Of a stretch of 64,000 bases of DNA, positions 1-9,169 are shown one piece after another. The translations under genes and the position numbers were made by a program. Numbering within the stretch: the stretch's first letter is position 1; each line of letters begins with the position of its first letter. The stretch comes from Candidatus Gastranaerophilales bacterium. GTDB lineage: Bacteria > Cyanobacteriota > Vampirovibrionia > Gastranaerophilales > Gastranaerophilaceae. The notes beneath the pieces were generated by a model. It searched no databases. It saw only the letters and a list, made by a program, of their open reading frames with translations, and was not told where the DNA came from. The stretch lies in the NCBI GenBank assembly GCA_947625305.1, contig CANQNW010000012.1, forward strand, positions 1 to 64,000. Direction: 5' to 3'.

Positions 1-112
1 GCGCAAAATTCGCTGTCTTGAATTTTGCTCACTTAGAGCCTGCCGTTCCTTCACTTCGTTGTCGTCACTTCGGCTCTTTCGTTCTTCGGCTTTCAGCCTG
101 CGCAAAATTCGC
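1..112. repeat. GC-richer repeat-like patch with direct and inverted copies
   Basis: This patch is visibly richer in G and C than the surrounding AT-rich DNA. The 13-mer gcgcaaaattcgc occurs at 1-13 and again at 100-112. The 9-mer gcaaaattc at 3-11 has its reverse complement at 20-28. Between them lie several TTCG or TTCGG tetramers. I see no plausible gene. It looks like an interspersed intergenic repeat, but only one copy is in the window and its left end is cut off by the window edge. Confidence 0.45.
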
Positions 113-136
113 AAAAAAAGAGGGCAATATTGCCCT
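113..136 (-). terminator. Intrinsic terminator for minus-strand transcription
   Basis: The palindrome agggcaatattgccct spans 121-136. On the minus strand it is followed by C and seven T residues (complement of 113-120). The nearest minus-strand gene on its right is the ABC permease ending at 686, so this may stop read-through from it. From 137 to 347 I see only AT-rich DNA with no supported feature. Confidence 0.6.
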
Positions 137-347
137 ACTGTCTGGAATTAAGAATAGTTGGAAGTATGAAAAAGATACTTATATATAACGAAATAAATGA
201 CTTTTTAACAATTCGCCACATGGTCTAAAATAAATTATCCTTACGGGTAATATTTTTTTTGCTTATTAAGTGCTACAAATACACTTAATGCTTAATTGCT
301 TATTTTTATTGAATTTTAGAAATTTTATAAATTTAAAATAAAACCTA

Positions 348-376
348 TTGACAAAATAATTTTTCTAATTCATAAT
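348..376 (+). promoter_or_regulatory. Sigma-70 type promoter for the FK-leader gene
   Basis: A perfect TTGACA (348-353) is separated by 17 bases from CATAAT (371-376). Transcription would start near 383, leaving a leader of about 40 bases before the ribosome site cggagag (413-419) and the ATG at 426. Confidence 0.7.
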
Positions 377-425
377 GAATATATAAAATAAAGTGTATAT
401 TAAACACTTTAATCGGAGAGATAAA

Positions 426-689
426 ATGAAAGTAAATTCTATTAATACTATAAATACATTAAATAACAATTATTCTAAACTCAGTTTTAAGCACACTGCT
501 GTTCCTTATCCTGAATATGAGGCTGCTTATTATAATACAAACTCGCTTTTAGATTCTATTGTTGATAAAATTTCACAATTATTCAGTCCTAAAGTTTCAA
601 AGGAAGCTGATAAAATTAAAACTCAAATTGATAATATATATGACCAAAAGACAAACCCTAAAAAACAACTTTTATCTGTTTTGGCTTAA
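426..689 (+). CDS. Small orphan protein with FK-type N-terminal leader
   Basis: The protein has 87 residues and no recognised domain. I chose the ATG at 426 over an upstream in-frame ATG at 393 because cggagag sits 6 bases before it and a good promoter lies upstream. The N-terminus (MKVNSINTINTLNN, then SFKH) resembles the leaders of the proteins at 31287-32213 and 32367-33086, which carry PSFKS. The rest is mostly charged and probably helical, with no membrane segment. Its stop codon overlaps the 3' end of the convergent permease gene by 4 bases. Function is unknown. Confidence 0.6.
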   Translation: MKVNSINTINTLNNNYSKLSFKHTAVPYPEYEAAYYNTNSLLDSIVDKISQLFSPKVSKEADKIKTQIDNIYDQKTNPKKQLLSVLA

Positions 690-1564
690 TCTTTCTCATT
701 TATTACCCATTTCGTTCTCAGTTTCCATTGAATTATTGTAAGAATAAATATCAGAATGAATAATATGTATGCTGCTGCGGAGGCTTTTCCGATTTTAAAT
801 AATTCAAATGCGTTTTTATATAGCCAGTATACTATTACATTTGTTGAGTTTTCAGGCCCGCCCTGTGTCATTAAATATATTAAATCGAATATTTGAAATG
901 AACTTATTGTCGTTATCAGGATTACAAAAAATATCGTAGGACTTAATAGCGGTATGGTTATTCTAAAAAATGTTTTAATTTCCCCAGCTCCATCTATTCT
1001 GGCTGCTTCATATACCTGTGAATTTATTGATGACAATCCTGAAAGATAGATTATCATATTGTATCCGATTAATTTCCATACCGATACTATAATTAATACA
1101 GGCATAGCCGTATTTACGTCATATAACCATTCAAGATGTGTTTTCAACAGCATATTAACCGCACCTATATTTGGATCAAATATCCATTGCCATATCATTG
1201 CTATTACTATCATTGGTGTTATAAACGGCAAAAAATAGGCTGTCTTATAAAATTCTTTGTATCGTATCTTGTTATTTATTACGCATGCCAATATTAACGG
1301 TATTATTGCTGAAAATATTGTTACACTTACCGCATATAATATTGTATTAAACATTATTTGTTTAAATTCGGCAGAATTGATTAACTCTATATAATTGCTT
1401 AATCCTGTAAATTTTATTTCGTTTATTAAGTTCCAGCTGCAAAAACTTAATAAAAATGAGGCTATTGAGGGCAGAAATATAAATATCAAACACCCTAAAA
1501 ATGAAGGTAGTATAAATAACAATATTAATATTTTTGTATATTTATTTAAAAAGATTTCTTTCAT
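686..1564 (-). CDS. Sugar ABC transporter permease, MalF/UgpA type
   Basis: This 292-residue protein has about six hydrophobic segments and the inner-membrane permease loop near residues 184-203 (EAARIDGAGEIKTFFRITIP), which contacts the ATPase in this family. The family carries sugars or glycerol phosphate across the inner membrane together with a second permease, an ATPase and a binding protein. None of these partners is adjacent; the only related gene in the window is a binding protein at 10836-12035. The gene is divergent from manB. The substrate cannot be told from the sequence. Confidence 0.85.
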   Translation of the reverse strand: MKEIFLNKYTKILILLFILPSFLGCLIFIFLPSIASFLLSFCSWNLINEIKFTGLSNYIELINSAEFKQIMFNTILYAVSVTIFSAIIPLILACVINNKIRYKEFYKTAYFLPFITPMIVIAMIWQWIFDPNIGAVNMLLKTHLEWLYDVNTAMPVLIIVSVWKLIGYNMIIYLSGLSSINSQVYEAARIDGAGEIKTFFRITIPLLSPTIFFVILITTISSFQIFDLIYLMTQGGPENSTNVIVYWLYKNAFELFKIGKASAAAYILFILIFILTIIQWKLRTKWVINEKD

Positions 1565-1652
1565 AATTAATTTATTTTATAATATTACCTATAATATTGA
1601 GTATAATAGTTTTTTTAATTTACAACAACAGAATATTTATGAAGGAATAATG

Positions 1653-3143
1653 ATGACAAAAACTGCTGATTTTACCGCATTCGGGAAAAATGATATTAGA
1701 GGAATATACGGTGAAGATGTAACAGAAGAATTATTTTATTACACGGGAAAAGCTTTTGTTAAATATATTCAGGATAAAACAGGTTTACAGCCAAAAGATA
1801 TATGGATTTCATTGGCGCAGGATGCAAGACTTCATTCTCCTTCTTTGGCAAAAGTTCTTGCTAAGGGAATTGTACATATGGGTGCAAATGTTTTAAATCT
1901 TGATATTGTACCTACTCCGTTAGGATATTATTCGGAATTTGCCTCATACCCTGAAACTATCAGTAATAATGTTAAAATATCGGGAGCATTGATTGTTACG
2001 GCAAGTCATAATCCTCCGGAGTATAACGGATTAAAGCTTACATTTAATAAGGTTTCGATGAATGAAAATGATATAAAACTCTTAAAAGAGTACACAATGG
2101 AGCAAATGTCTAATGACATTACCTCCGTTAAGCACGGTGAATCCAGACTTTATAATATTGTTCCTCAATATATAGATACGATGATTTCAATGTTTGCAAG
2201 AATGGGTACGGGAATAAAAGTTGTTGTGGACAGCGCAAACGGCACTGCAGGTGTTGTAGCGCCTAAATTGTATCAGGAATTGGGATGTGAGGTCGTTGAA
2301 TTATATTCTGAACCTGACGGCAACTTCCCTAATCATCACCCTAATCCCAGTGATTTGTCTACTTTGGAGGATATTAAAAAGAAAGTAGTAGAAACACATG
2401 CAGATTTGGGAATTGCTTTTGATGGCGACTCGGACAGGCTCGGGGTTATTGATTCTGAAGGTAATGCTTTAACAGGTGATAAACTGTTATATATTTATGC
2501 TCAGGATATAATTAAAAATCTTGCGGTTAGAGGTGAACATCCTGTCATTGTTTCCGAGGTAAAAAGTTCTCAAGTCTTGTTTGATGAAATAAACAGGCTT
2601 GGAGGTAAAGCAGTTATATGTAAAACAGGGCATGGATATATAAAAGCAAAAATGAAAGAAGAAAATGCTATCCTTGCAGGCGAGGTATCGGGGCATATGT
2701 TTTTCAAAGACAGATATTACGGTTTTGATGATGCTGTTTATGCAGGGTGCAGAATAATTGAAATTGTTGCTAAGAATAAGTTATTAAATAAAGATTTTAA
2801 ATTGTCTGATTTGCTTTTACCCTTCAAGAATGTCTGCACACTTGATGAAGTCAGGTATAAATGCAAAAATGAATTAAAAAAATCCGTACTTGAGATAGTT
2901 ACTTCCGAAATAGAAAATGATAATAATATATTTGGTACAAAAATTAATGATATAGTAACATTAGACGGGCTGCGGATAATATTTACCGACGGTTTTGCTT
3001 TAATAAGACAAAGTAATACCGAACCTGTTTTTACTTTAAGATTTGAAGCACAAACTAAAAAACAAGCACAGCATTATAAAAATGTATTAGTCGATTTATT
3101 GGATCGTGCTATAACTAAATTGTCAGACAGTGAGGAAAAATGA
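1653..3143 (+). CDS. manB: Phosphomannomutase/phosphoglucomutase
   Basis: The enzyme moves phosphate between the 6- and 1-positions of mannose or glucose and supplies sugar nucleotide precursors for surface glycans. All four family signatures are visible: the active serine loop TASHNPPEYNG, the metal-binding loop DGDSDRLG, the sugar-binding loop GEVSGHMFF and the C-terminal phosphate-binding loop RQSNTEPVF. The length of 496 residues is normal. The reading frame stays open back to 1395, antisense to the permease, but the family start and an AAGGA at 1642-1646 point to ATG 1653 (or ATG 1650). It overlaps sppA by 4 bases (ATGA), so the two are probably translationally coupled. Mannose versus glucose preference is not resolved. 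Confidence 0.92.
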   Translation: MTKTADFTAFGKNDIRGIYGEDVTEELFYYTGKAFVKYIQDKTGLQPKDIWISLAQDARLHSPSLAKVLAKGIVHMGANVLNLDIVPTPLGYYSEFASYPETISNNVKISGALIVTASHNPPEYNGLKLTFNKVSMNENDIKLLKEYTMEQMSNDITSVKHGESRLYNIVPQYIDTMISMFARMGTGIKVVVDSANGTAGVVAPKLYQELGCEVVELYSEPDGNFPNHHPNPSDLSTLEDIKKKVVETHADLGIAFDGDSDRLGVIDSEGNALTGDKLLYIYAQDIIKNLAVRGEHPVIVSEVKSSQVLFDEINRLGGKAVICKTGHGYIKAKMKEENAILAGEVSGHMFFKDRYYGFDDAVYAGCRIIEIVAKNKLLNKDFKLSDLLLPFKNVCTLDEVRYKCKNELKKSVLEIVTSEIENDNNIFGTKINDIVTLDGLRIIFTDGFALIRQSNTEPVFTLRFEAQTKKQAQHYKNVLVDLLDRAITKLSDSEEK

Positions 3144-4138
3144 AAGCATCTTTAATATCTAAAATAATACTTGTAATTTGTATCTTATGTTTACTTTCAG
3201 GTTTCATAAGAATGGATAAGTACAAGCCTTATTCTGAAACCGATAGAAATAAAACAATAACTAACAGTAATAAAATAGCAGTTGTAGAATTGGATGGAAC
3301 AATTGCCTCTGCATATGAAAGCAGTTTCTTTGCAAGAGAGGCAAGTGCTCCTGCTCTATTAAAATCATTGGTTAATCTTCAAACAGATAATGAAATAAAA
3401 GGTGTTATTGTTAAAATAAATTCTCCCGGCGGTACCGTTGCAATGTCGCAGAATATATATAATCAAATAATAAAATTGCGCAGCAAAAAACCGGTTATTG
3501 TAGTTATGGACGATGTTGCAGCAAGCGGAGGTTATTATATAGCATCTGCTGCAGATAGAATAATTGCCCAGGAAGGCACTTTGACGGGAAGTATTGGTGT
3601 TATATTTTCTGTTATGGATTATCATAATCTTCTGACAAATAAGCTTTCAATAAAACCTGTTGTTATAAAAAGCGGACAATATAAGGATATCGGTTCAGGG
3701 TTAAGAGAAATGACCGCTGATGAGAAAAATCTTATGCAGGATATTATAAATGATTCATATCAACAGTTTATTGATGCTATAGTTAACGGAAGGATTGCCA
3801 GAAATGATAATTATGCCGTTGAAAAAACTGTTTTAACCAATGATAACTTATTAAAATATGCAGACGGAAGAGTTTTTACGGGCAGAATTGCCAAGAAACT
3901 CGGCTTTATTGATACACTCGGTGATATTGATACCGCTAAAAATGAAATTGAGATAATGTGCAGAGAAAGGTTTAATAATAAATTACCTGTAAAACTGATT
4001 GAATATAATAAGAAAAGTCCTTTTAGCGATTACTTTTCAAGTTTGGCGGAGTATAATTCAAAATCAAATCTTAAATTGACTGATTTTGTTCCTCAAAGTA
4101 TGATATTAAGCAGAAAGCCTTTGTATTTATGGGAATAA
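3140..4138 (+). CDS. sppA: Signal peptide peptidase SppA, short form
   Basis: This membrane-anchored serine protease degrades cleaved signal peptides. It has one N-terminal membrane segment (about residues 5-22) and a single protease domain, as in the short Gram-positive and cyanobacterial forms. The catalytic pair can be placed at Ser129 in ASGGYY and Lys182 in SGQYKDIGS; their separation of 53 residues matches the known Ser/Lys spacing of the short form. The SPGG motif near residue 95 is also present. The gene is second in the manB operon and overlaps the next gene by 10 bases. Confidence 0.93.
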   Translation: MKASLISKIILVICILCLLSGFIRMDKYKPYSETDRNKTITNSNKIAVVELDGTIASAYESSFFAREASAPALLKSLVNLQTDNEIKGVIVKINSPGGTVAMSQNIYNQIIKLRSKKPVIVVMDDVAASGGYYIASAADRIIAQEGTLTGSIGVIFSVMDYHNLLTNKLSIKPVVIKSGQYKDIGSGLREMTADEKNLMQDIINDSYQQFIDAIVNGRIARNDNYAVEKTVLTNDNLLKYADGRVFTGRIAKKLGFIDTLGDIDTAKNEIEIMCRERFNNKLPVKLIEYNKKSPFSDYFSSLAEYNSKSNLKLTDFVPQSMILSRKPLYLWE

Positions 4139-4704
4139 CTACTGATAATTTTTTTGAAAATATTTATAAAGTGATATTCACACCAAAATCTTTTTTCAAT
4201 AATGAAGATTCATGTGTCTCCGTAAGGCTGGCAGTTTTTATTGTTATGTTTGTTACGGCTTTTACTAAAACCACATCTGCAGTATTTAATTCCGATATTA
4301 ATTATTGGTTTTTGTTTTCATTAATAACAAGTATCATTTTTGTACTTGTAGTTTGGTTTTTAACCGCACTGTTTTTTGAATATGTCGCAAAAATTTTTGA
4401 TAAAAACGGAAGGCTTGATAAGCTGTTGTTTTATACTGCTTATGCCTCCATTCCGTATTTATTTTTTGCTCCTTTAAATTTATTGAAAAATATAGGACTT
4501 TTTGGCTATGTTTTAGGAAGTACTTTAGAATTCTTATTATACTTTTGGATTATTTTTCTGTTCGCCCTTGCACTAAGCGGGGTCTACAAAATAACAATTT
4601 CAAGAGGCTTTATGTTAATATTTCTTCCTTTTGGAGCTTTGTTCTTTTCTGTTTACTGGTTAATATGTTTTTGCACAAAAATCTGTTATATATTCTCAAT
4701 ATAG
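4129..4704 (+). CDS. Yip1-domain membrane protein
   Basis: This 191-residue protein has a short amphipathic N-terminus (FFENIYKVIFTPKSFF) followed by about five membrane segments, the pattern of bacterial Yip1-family proteins. In that family the N-terminus usually contains a phrase like VLFxPKxFF, which is seen here. The biochemical role in bacteria is unknown. It overlaps sppA by 10 bases and precedes a repeat protein by 9 bases, so it belongs to the same operon. Confidence 0.75.
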   Translation: MGITTDNFFENIYKVIFTPKSFFNNEDSCVSVRLAVFIVMFVTAFTKTTSAVFNSDINYWFLFSLITSIIFVLVVWFLTALFFEYVAKIFDKNGRLDKLLFYTAYASIPYLFFAPLNLLKNIGLFGYVLGSTLEFLLYFWIIFLFALALSGVYKITISRGFMLIFLPFGALFFSVYWLICFCTKICYIFSI

Positions 4705-4713
4705 AGAGAAAAA

Positions 4714-5589
4714 ATGATGAAACGAGTGATTGTAATAATTTTAATATTAATAACGGCGCAGATAGCATCTGCAGCATCTACATTGTCAAAAGGTATTTCT
4801 GATATTGAATCAACCGTGTTCGGCTTTGAATATTCAAATGAAAGTGATTCAACAAGGATTGAAAGACTAGAATCTTATTTATACGGTTCTAAAAAAAGCG
4901 GTAATCTTTCCAAAAGATTTGAAAATATACAAAATGATATGGGGTATGTAAAACCTGAAGAAAAAACTGCTCTTCAAAAAAATGAAACCGTCAATTCCGA
5001 TAAAAAGAGTGTAAAAAATGATACGACAGCATTAAAAGAAGATGCTACCGTTGAATATCCTATGGTTGATAAACTTGAAAATGAATTATTTAAAACAACT
5101 TATAAAAATGAAAGTATATATGACAGGTTAAACAGGCTTGAAGAAAAAGTTTTTAATGCCAGAAGTGATGAAGATTTAAGTGTAAGGGTTGATAAACTTG
5201 CATCTGTTGTAAATCCTAAAAATATTAAAAAAAGAATCCCCGCTTTTAATTATTCCGGCAATGATATGAATAATTATTATCAAAACAGCGGGCTTGAACC
5301 CGTTAATAACAATTCCCTGCCGTTTCAGCTTTCTGCATTGGAACAGGGTATTTTAAACAGTGATTTTCAGAATGATAATATATCAAATCGTTTAACAAGG
5401 CTTGAACAAACTATGTTTAACCGTACTTTTAACACAGATAGCGATGTTACAAGACTTCAAAGAATTATGGTTGCATATGATGCCAAAAAGAACAGTTATA
5501 AATATGATAATAACAGAGCAATGCAAAATGTAGCCGCAATTTCTCAATTTGGCGGTATTTTGCTTATGATTTTGGCTATGCTTCTTTAG
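4714..5589 (+). CDS. Secreted protein with three LE/RL repeats
   Basis: The protein has 291 residues. It starts with a signal peptide (hydrophobic residues 5-20, ending in ASAAS) and ends in a hydrophobic segment (about 275-291). In between are three degenerate repeats of about 50 residues with the pattern (I/L)xxLExx(V/L)F, then Y or F, then RLxRLExxxF, beginning near residues 25, 112 and 209. Lysine-rich linkers separate them. Repeats of this type occur in cyanobacterial-lineage envelope proteins, but I know of no assigned function. Two adjacent ATGs at 4714 and 4717 are possible starts. It is last in the manB operon and overlaps the convergent gene by 14 bases. Confidence 0.7.
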   Translation: MMKRVIVIILILITAQIASAASTLSKGISDIESTVFGFEYSNESDSTRIERLESYLYGSKKSGNLSKRFENIQNDMGYVKPEEKTALQKNETVNSDKKSVKNDTTALKEDATVEYPMVDKLENELFKTTYKNESIYDRLNRLEEKVFNARSDEDLSVRVDKLASVVNPKNIKKRIPAFNYSGNDMNNYYQNSGLEPVNNNSLPFQLSALEQGILNSDFQNDNISNRLTRLEQTMFNRTFNTDSDVTRLQRIMVAYDAKKNSYKYDNNRAMQNVAAISQFGGILLMILAMLL

Positions 5590-6214
5590 AATTTATATAA
5601 TCATCCATTTCGGAAAATATTTCTTCATCTATTTTATCGGTTAAATCTGTATTTGAAGTCTGTTCTAAGTTTTCCTTATTATCTTGTTTCTTAAATAATT
5701 TTCTTGCAATGTCAACGGCTTTGCCGGCAACTTTATTACCCATTGTATAACCGCCCATAGATGCAGTTATAAAGCATAATCCTTTTAGAATATACCAGCC
5801 GTATCTTAAATATTTATTAGATAAATTAACTTTTTTGGAAATAAGTTTTTCTAATTTTTTTATGCCTTTAACTTCCATATTTTCCATTAAACTCATGCAG
5901 ATAAGTCCTGTTGATTGTGAAATACCTGTTTTAACTTTATCTTTTGACTTTAATGTTGTTAATGCAGTAGACATTATAAATAATGGATATATGATTTTTC
6001 TTGATAATGCGGCAAGTTTACTAAAAACGGGTTTTATCGGGCTTAATACCCCATTAAGCATAGGTGAACATGCAACAGTTTGTGATGCGGTTATTGCATC
6101 AATTGTTCTTGCTGTTTGGGCAACTGCAACACCTTCTCTGAAGATATTATCATGCTTCAGTCCGTTTTCATGATTTAATGCAGCAAAGTATGCACACGAT
6201 ATTCCGTTTGGCAT
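5576..6214 (-). CDS. Orphan membrane-associated protein
   Basis: This 212-residue protein has no recognised domain. It starts MPNGISCAYFAALN, has weakly hydrophobic segments near residues 55-70, 75-100 and 145-165, the last rich in Gly and Met, and ends in an acidic, Asn-rich tail. The style (short amphipathic segments, lysine-rich linkers, no signal peptide) resembles the lineage-specific proteins at 9170-9586 and 32367-34093. It stands alone on the minus strand with a 156-base upstream gap. Confidence 0.6.
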   Translation of the reverse strand: MPNGISCAYFAALNHENGLKHDNIFREGVAVAQTARTIDAITASQTVACSPMLNGVLSPIKPVFSKLAALSRKIIYPLFIMSTALTTLKSKDKVKTGISQSTGLICMSLMENMEVKGIKKLEKLISKKVNLSNKYLRYGWYILKGLCFITASMGGYTMGNKVAGKAVDIARKLFKKQDNKENLEQTSNTDLTDKIDEEIFSEMDDYINSKEA

Positions 6215-6370
6215 TTTTACCTTCTTTTATATAACTTACCTATTAATATAAAAACAATTTCTTCCGTAAAATTTACCGAAATTAATTAATATTTAACAAA
6301 ATTAACAAATTATTAAATAAAAATTTAATTCATGCGAGAATAAAAATATTAGCTTTGGGAGATTATAATT

Positions 6371-7522
6371 ATGAAAGATAAAACATTTTTAATGATACCT
6401 GGGCCGACCCCCGTACCGGAGAGAGTATTGCTTGAAACAGCAAAACATCCTATCGGACATAGGAGCAGTGAATTTTCTAAAATTTTGGAATCTGTGTACA
6501 GAGATTTAAAATATGTTTTTCAAACGAAAAATGATGTAATTGTGTATACCGCAAGCGGAACAGGTGTAATGGATTCTGCTTTATCAAATCTTGTAAATGA
6601 AGGGGATAAGGTTTTATCGCTTGTTATAGGAAATTTTAGCAGAAGATTAGCTAAAATTGCTAAAGGTTTGGGTGCTGATGTTGAAATAATGGAAGTTGAG
6701 GCAGGTAAAGCAATAAATCCTCAAGCTTTAAAAGAAAGATTGGATAAAGATGTAAATAAAGAAATAAAGTTTGTTACTTTAATTCATAATGAAACTTCAA
6801 CAGGTGTAACAAACGACGTGAAAACATTGGTTTCAATCATTAAAACTCATGGCGCAATTTCTATTGTTGACGGTGTTACAAGTGTCGCTGCAATTGAATG
6901 TAAAATGGATGAATGGGGAATTGATGTATTATTTTCGGGTTCTCAAAAAGGATTTATGCTCCCGCCCGGGTTATCTTTTTTAGCTGCTAGTGAGAAAGCT
7001 TGGGAAGTTCATAAACAATGCAAAAGACCTGATTTTTATTTTAACTGGACTACAAACAGAAAATCAGTTTTGGAAAATTCAACCGCATTTACTCCTAACG
7101 TAAGTTTAATTTGCGGATTAAAAGTTGCGCTTGAAATGATAAAAGAGGAAGGTATTGAAAATATAACAGCCCGCCATACAAAACTGGCGCATGCACTAAG
7201 ATGTGCAATTAAGGCATTGGGTTTAAAGTTGTTTGTAGAAGATGATTCAATTGCATCAACTTCAATAACGGCAATACTTCCTCCTGAAGGAATTACTGTT
7301 CCCGACATAAGAAAAGTATTAAAAAATGATTATGATATAGTTGTTGCTAACGGGCAAAATGAACTAAAAGATAAAATATTCAGAATCGGAACTTTAGGGT
7401 TTGTCTCAGAGCGTGACGTAATAACAGCCGTTGGTGCTTTAGAAGCAGCTTTACATAAACTGGGTTATAAATTTGAACTTGGAACAGGTGTTGCGGCACT
7501 TATTAGAGAACTGAATAAATAG
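6371..7522 (+). CDS. Class V aminotransferase, alanine/serine-glyoxylate type
   Basis: This 383-residue PLP enzyme starts with the family signature IPGPTPVPERVL and shows SGTGVMDSAL (phosphate-binding region), VDGVTSVAA (PLP-binding Asp168) and the lysine loop SGSQKGFMLPPG with Lys193 as the probable PLP lysine. The family includes serine-glyoxylate and alanine-glyoxylate aminotransferases and the archaeal and Thermotoga enzymes that make phosphoserine. The gene lies 8 bases before serA and no classical serC is in the window, so I infer that it acts as the phosphoserine aminotransferase of serine synthesis. The ribosome site is tgggag upstream of ATG 6371. Confidence 0.85.
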   Translation: MKDKTFLMIPGPTPVPERVLLETAKHPIGHRSSEFSKILESVYRDLKYVFQTKNDVIVYTASGTGVMDSALSNLVNEGDKVLSLVIGNFSRRLAKIAKGLGADVEIMEVEAGKAINPQALKERLDKDVNKEIKFVTLIHNETSTGVTNDVKTLVSIIKTHGAISIVDGVTSVAAIECKMDEWGIDVLFSGSQKGFMLPPGLSFLAASEKAWEVHKQCKRPDFYFNWTTNRKSVLENSTAFTPNVSLICGLKVALEMIKEEGIENITARHTKLAHALRCAIKALGLKLFVEDDSIASTSITAILPPEGITVPDIRKVLKNDYDIVVANGQNELKDKIFRIGTLGFVSERDVITAVGALEAALHKLGYKFELGTGVAALIRELNK

Positions 7523-7530
7523 AGGTAAAA

Positions 7531-9123
7531 ATGAAAGTATTAATAACAGATAAAATAAATGAGGCGGCAGGCAAGATACTGGACGGAATTGCCCAAGTAG
7601 ATTTTGTTCCTACTTTGGCGGAAGATGAACTTGCACAAAAAATAGTTGATTATGATGCTTTAATGGTAAGAAGCCAGACAAAAGTTACAAGAAAAATTTT
7701 AGAGGCTGGTAAAAATTTAAAAATTGTAGGCAGAGCAGGTGTTGGGGTTGATAATATTGATATTGAGTCTGCCACTCAAAATGGGATTATAGTTGTAAAC
7801 TCACCTGACGGTAATACTAATGCGGCGGCTGAACACACACTTGCTTTAATGCTTGCTATGTCAAGAAACATTCCCTTAGCTGCACTTTCTACAAAAGAAG
7901 GTAAGTGGGAACGTTCTAAATTCACGGGAGTTGAAGTTTTCGGTAAAACATTAGGAATTATCGGATTTGGAAAAATAGGTCACCATGTGGCAAATGTAGC
8001 TTTGGCGCTCGGTATGCACGTTGTTGTATCAGACCCCTATACAACAAAAGAGGCTGTTGAAAAAATCGGGGCAAAATATGTTACAAGCCTTGATGAATTC
8101 TGGCCTCAATGTGATTATATTACAATCCATACTCCTAAAACCAAAGAAACAACTGCTCTTATAAATAAAAATACATTAAACAGAATGAAAAAAGGTGTAA
8201 GAATAATCAACTGCGCAAGAGGCGGAATAATTGATGAAGCCGCATTAAAAGATGCGCTTTTATCGGGGCAGGTTCATTCTGCGGCTATTGATGTTTTTGA
8301 AACAGAACCTGATATTACGGCATCTCCTTTATATAATTGTGATTGCAATATAACAATGACACCGCACTTGGGCGCAAGCACCGCTGAAGCTCAATTTAAT
8401 GTTGCAATAGATGTAGCTGAACAAATAAAAGAAGTTTTAACAGGCGGAAGTGCAAAAGCGGCTATAAATATTCCCGCTTTAAAAGCAGATGTGCTTGAGC
8501 CTGTTAAAGAATATATGGGGCTTGCTGAAAATCTCGGCTCTCTTGTACAACAGCTTTCAAAAGGCAATATAAAAAATGTAAATATAATTGTTAACGGTAA
8601 TCTGGCGGAACTTAATATTGCACCGTTAGAGGTTGCAGTCCAGAAGGGTATTTTCTCTAATACGGTTGAAGGTGTTAACTTTGTTAATGCTCCTTTAATC
8701 GCTAAAAAAAGAGGAATAGATATAATTACTTCAAAATCAGAAAAAGATTGCACTTTTATCGGTTCAATATCTGTTGCCCTGACTACTGATACTGAAGTAA
8801 ATACAGTTACAGGTGCATTAATAGCTAAAAATATGCCGAGAATTGTAAGAATCAACGATTACAATATGAGTATTGAGGCGGAAGAACATATGCTGATTGT
8901 TCCTCACGAAAATAAACCTTCTATGATTGCTAAAGTAGCTGCTGTTATCGGCGAAAATAACATTAATATTAACAGAATGCAGGTTGCTCAAAAATCTAAT
9001 AAAAAAGATAATGTATCTATTATGATTATTACAATAGATAAGGATGTTGATGATAAAACAATGGATACAATTAATAAGATTGACGGTATTCAAAATGCTC
9101 AATATATTAAATTAAACGCATAA
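7531..9123 (+). CDS. serA: D-3-phosphoglycerate dehydrogenase, long form
   Basis: The enzyme oxidises 3-phosphoglycerate to phosphohydroxypyruvate, the first step of serine synthesis. The NAD-binding loop is GFGKIG (145-150). The catalytic trio is Arg230 (NCARGG), Glu259 (FETEP) and His279 (TPHLGAST). After residue about 320 come the allosteric substrate-binding domain and a C-terminal ACT domain (from about residue 455), so the enzyme is the 530-residue long form and may respond to serine. It follows the aminotransferase by 8 bases and ends in a clear terminator. Confidence 0.96.
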   Translation: MKVLITDKINEAAGKILDGIAQVDFVPTLAEDELAQKIVDYDALMVRSQTKVTRKILEAGKNLKIVGRAGVGVDNIDIESATQNGIIVVNSPDGNTNAAAEHTLALMLAMSRNIPLAALSTKEGKWERSKFTGVEVFGKTLGIIGFGKIGHHVANVALALGMHVVVSDPYTTKEAVEKIGAKYVTSLDEFWPQCDYITIHTPKTKETTALINKNTLNRMKKGVRIINCARGGIIDEAALKDALLSGQVHSAAIDVFETEPDITASPLYNCDCNITMTPHLGASTAEAQFNVAIDVAEQIKEVLTGGSAKAAINIPALKADVLEPVKEYMGLAENLGSLVQQLSKGNIKNVNIIVNGNLAELNIAPLEVAVQKGIFSNTVEGVNFVNAPLIAKKRGIDIITSKSEKDCTFIGSISVALTTDTEVNTVTGALIAKNMPRIVRINDYNMSIEAEEHMLIVPHENKPSMIAKVAAVIGENNININRMQVAQKSNKKDNVSIMIITIDKDVDDKTMDTINKIDGIQNAQYIKLNA

Positions 9124-9128
9124 AAAAA

Positions 9129-9152
9129 GGCTCTCATTTGAGAGCCTTTTTT
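9129..9152. terminator. Terminator after serA, bidirectional
   Basis: The 8-bp stem ggctctca/tgagagcc (9129-9136 with 9139-9146) is flanked by A7 upstream and T6 downstream. It can end serA on the plus strand and, because of the A-tract, also the minus-strand gene that stops at 9170. Confidence 0.85.
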
Positions 9153-9169
9153 ATTTATGTCTGTTAAAC

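Noticed and set aside
1395-1652. N-terminal extension of manB antisense to the ABC permease
   Set aside because: The extra 86 residues have no family similarity, lie opposite a real gene, and the ribosome site is at 1642.
6326-6336. 11-mer ttaattcatgc near 6326, 18082 and 23979
   Set aside because: Positions relative to genes differ and the sequence is AT-rich, so repeated occurrence by chance is plausible.
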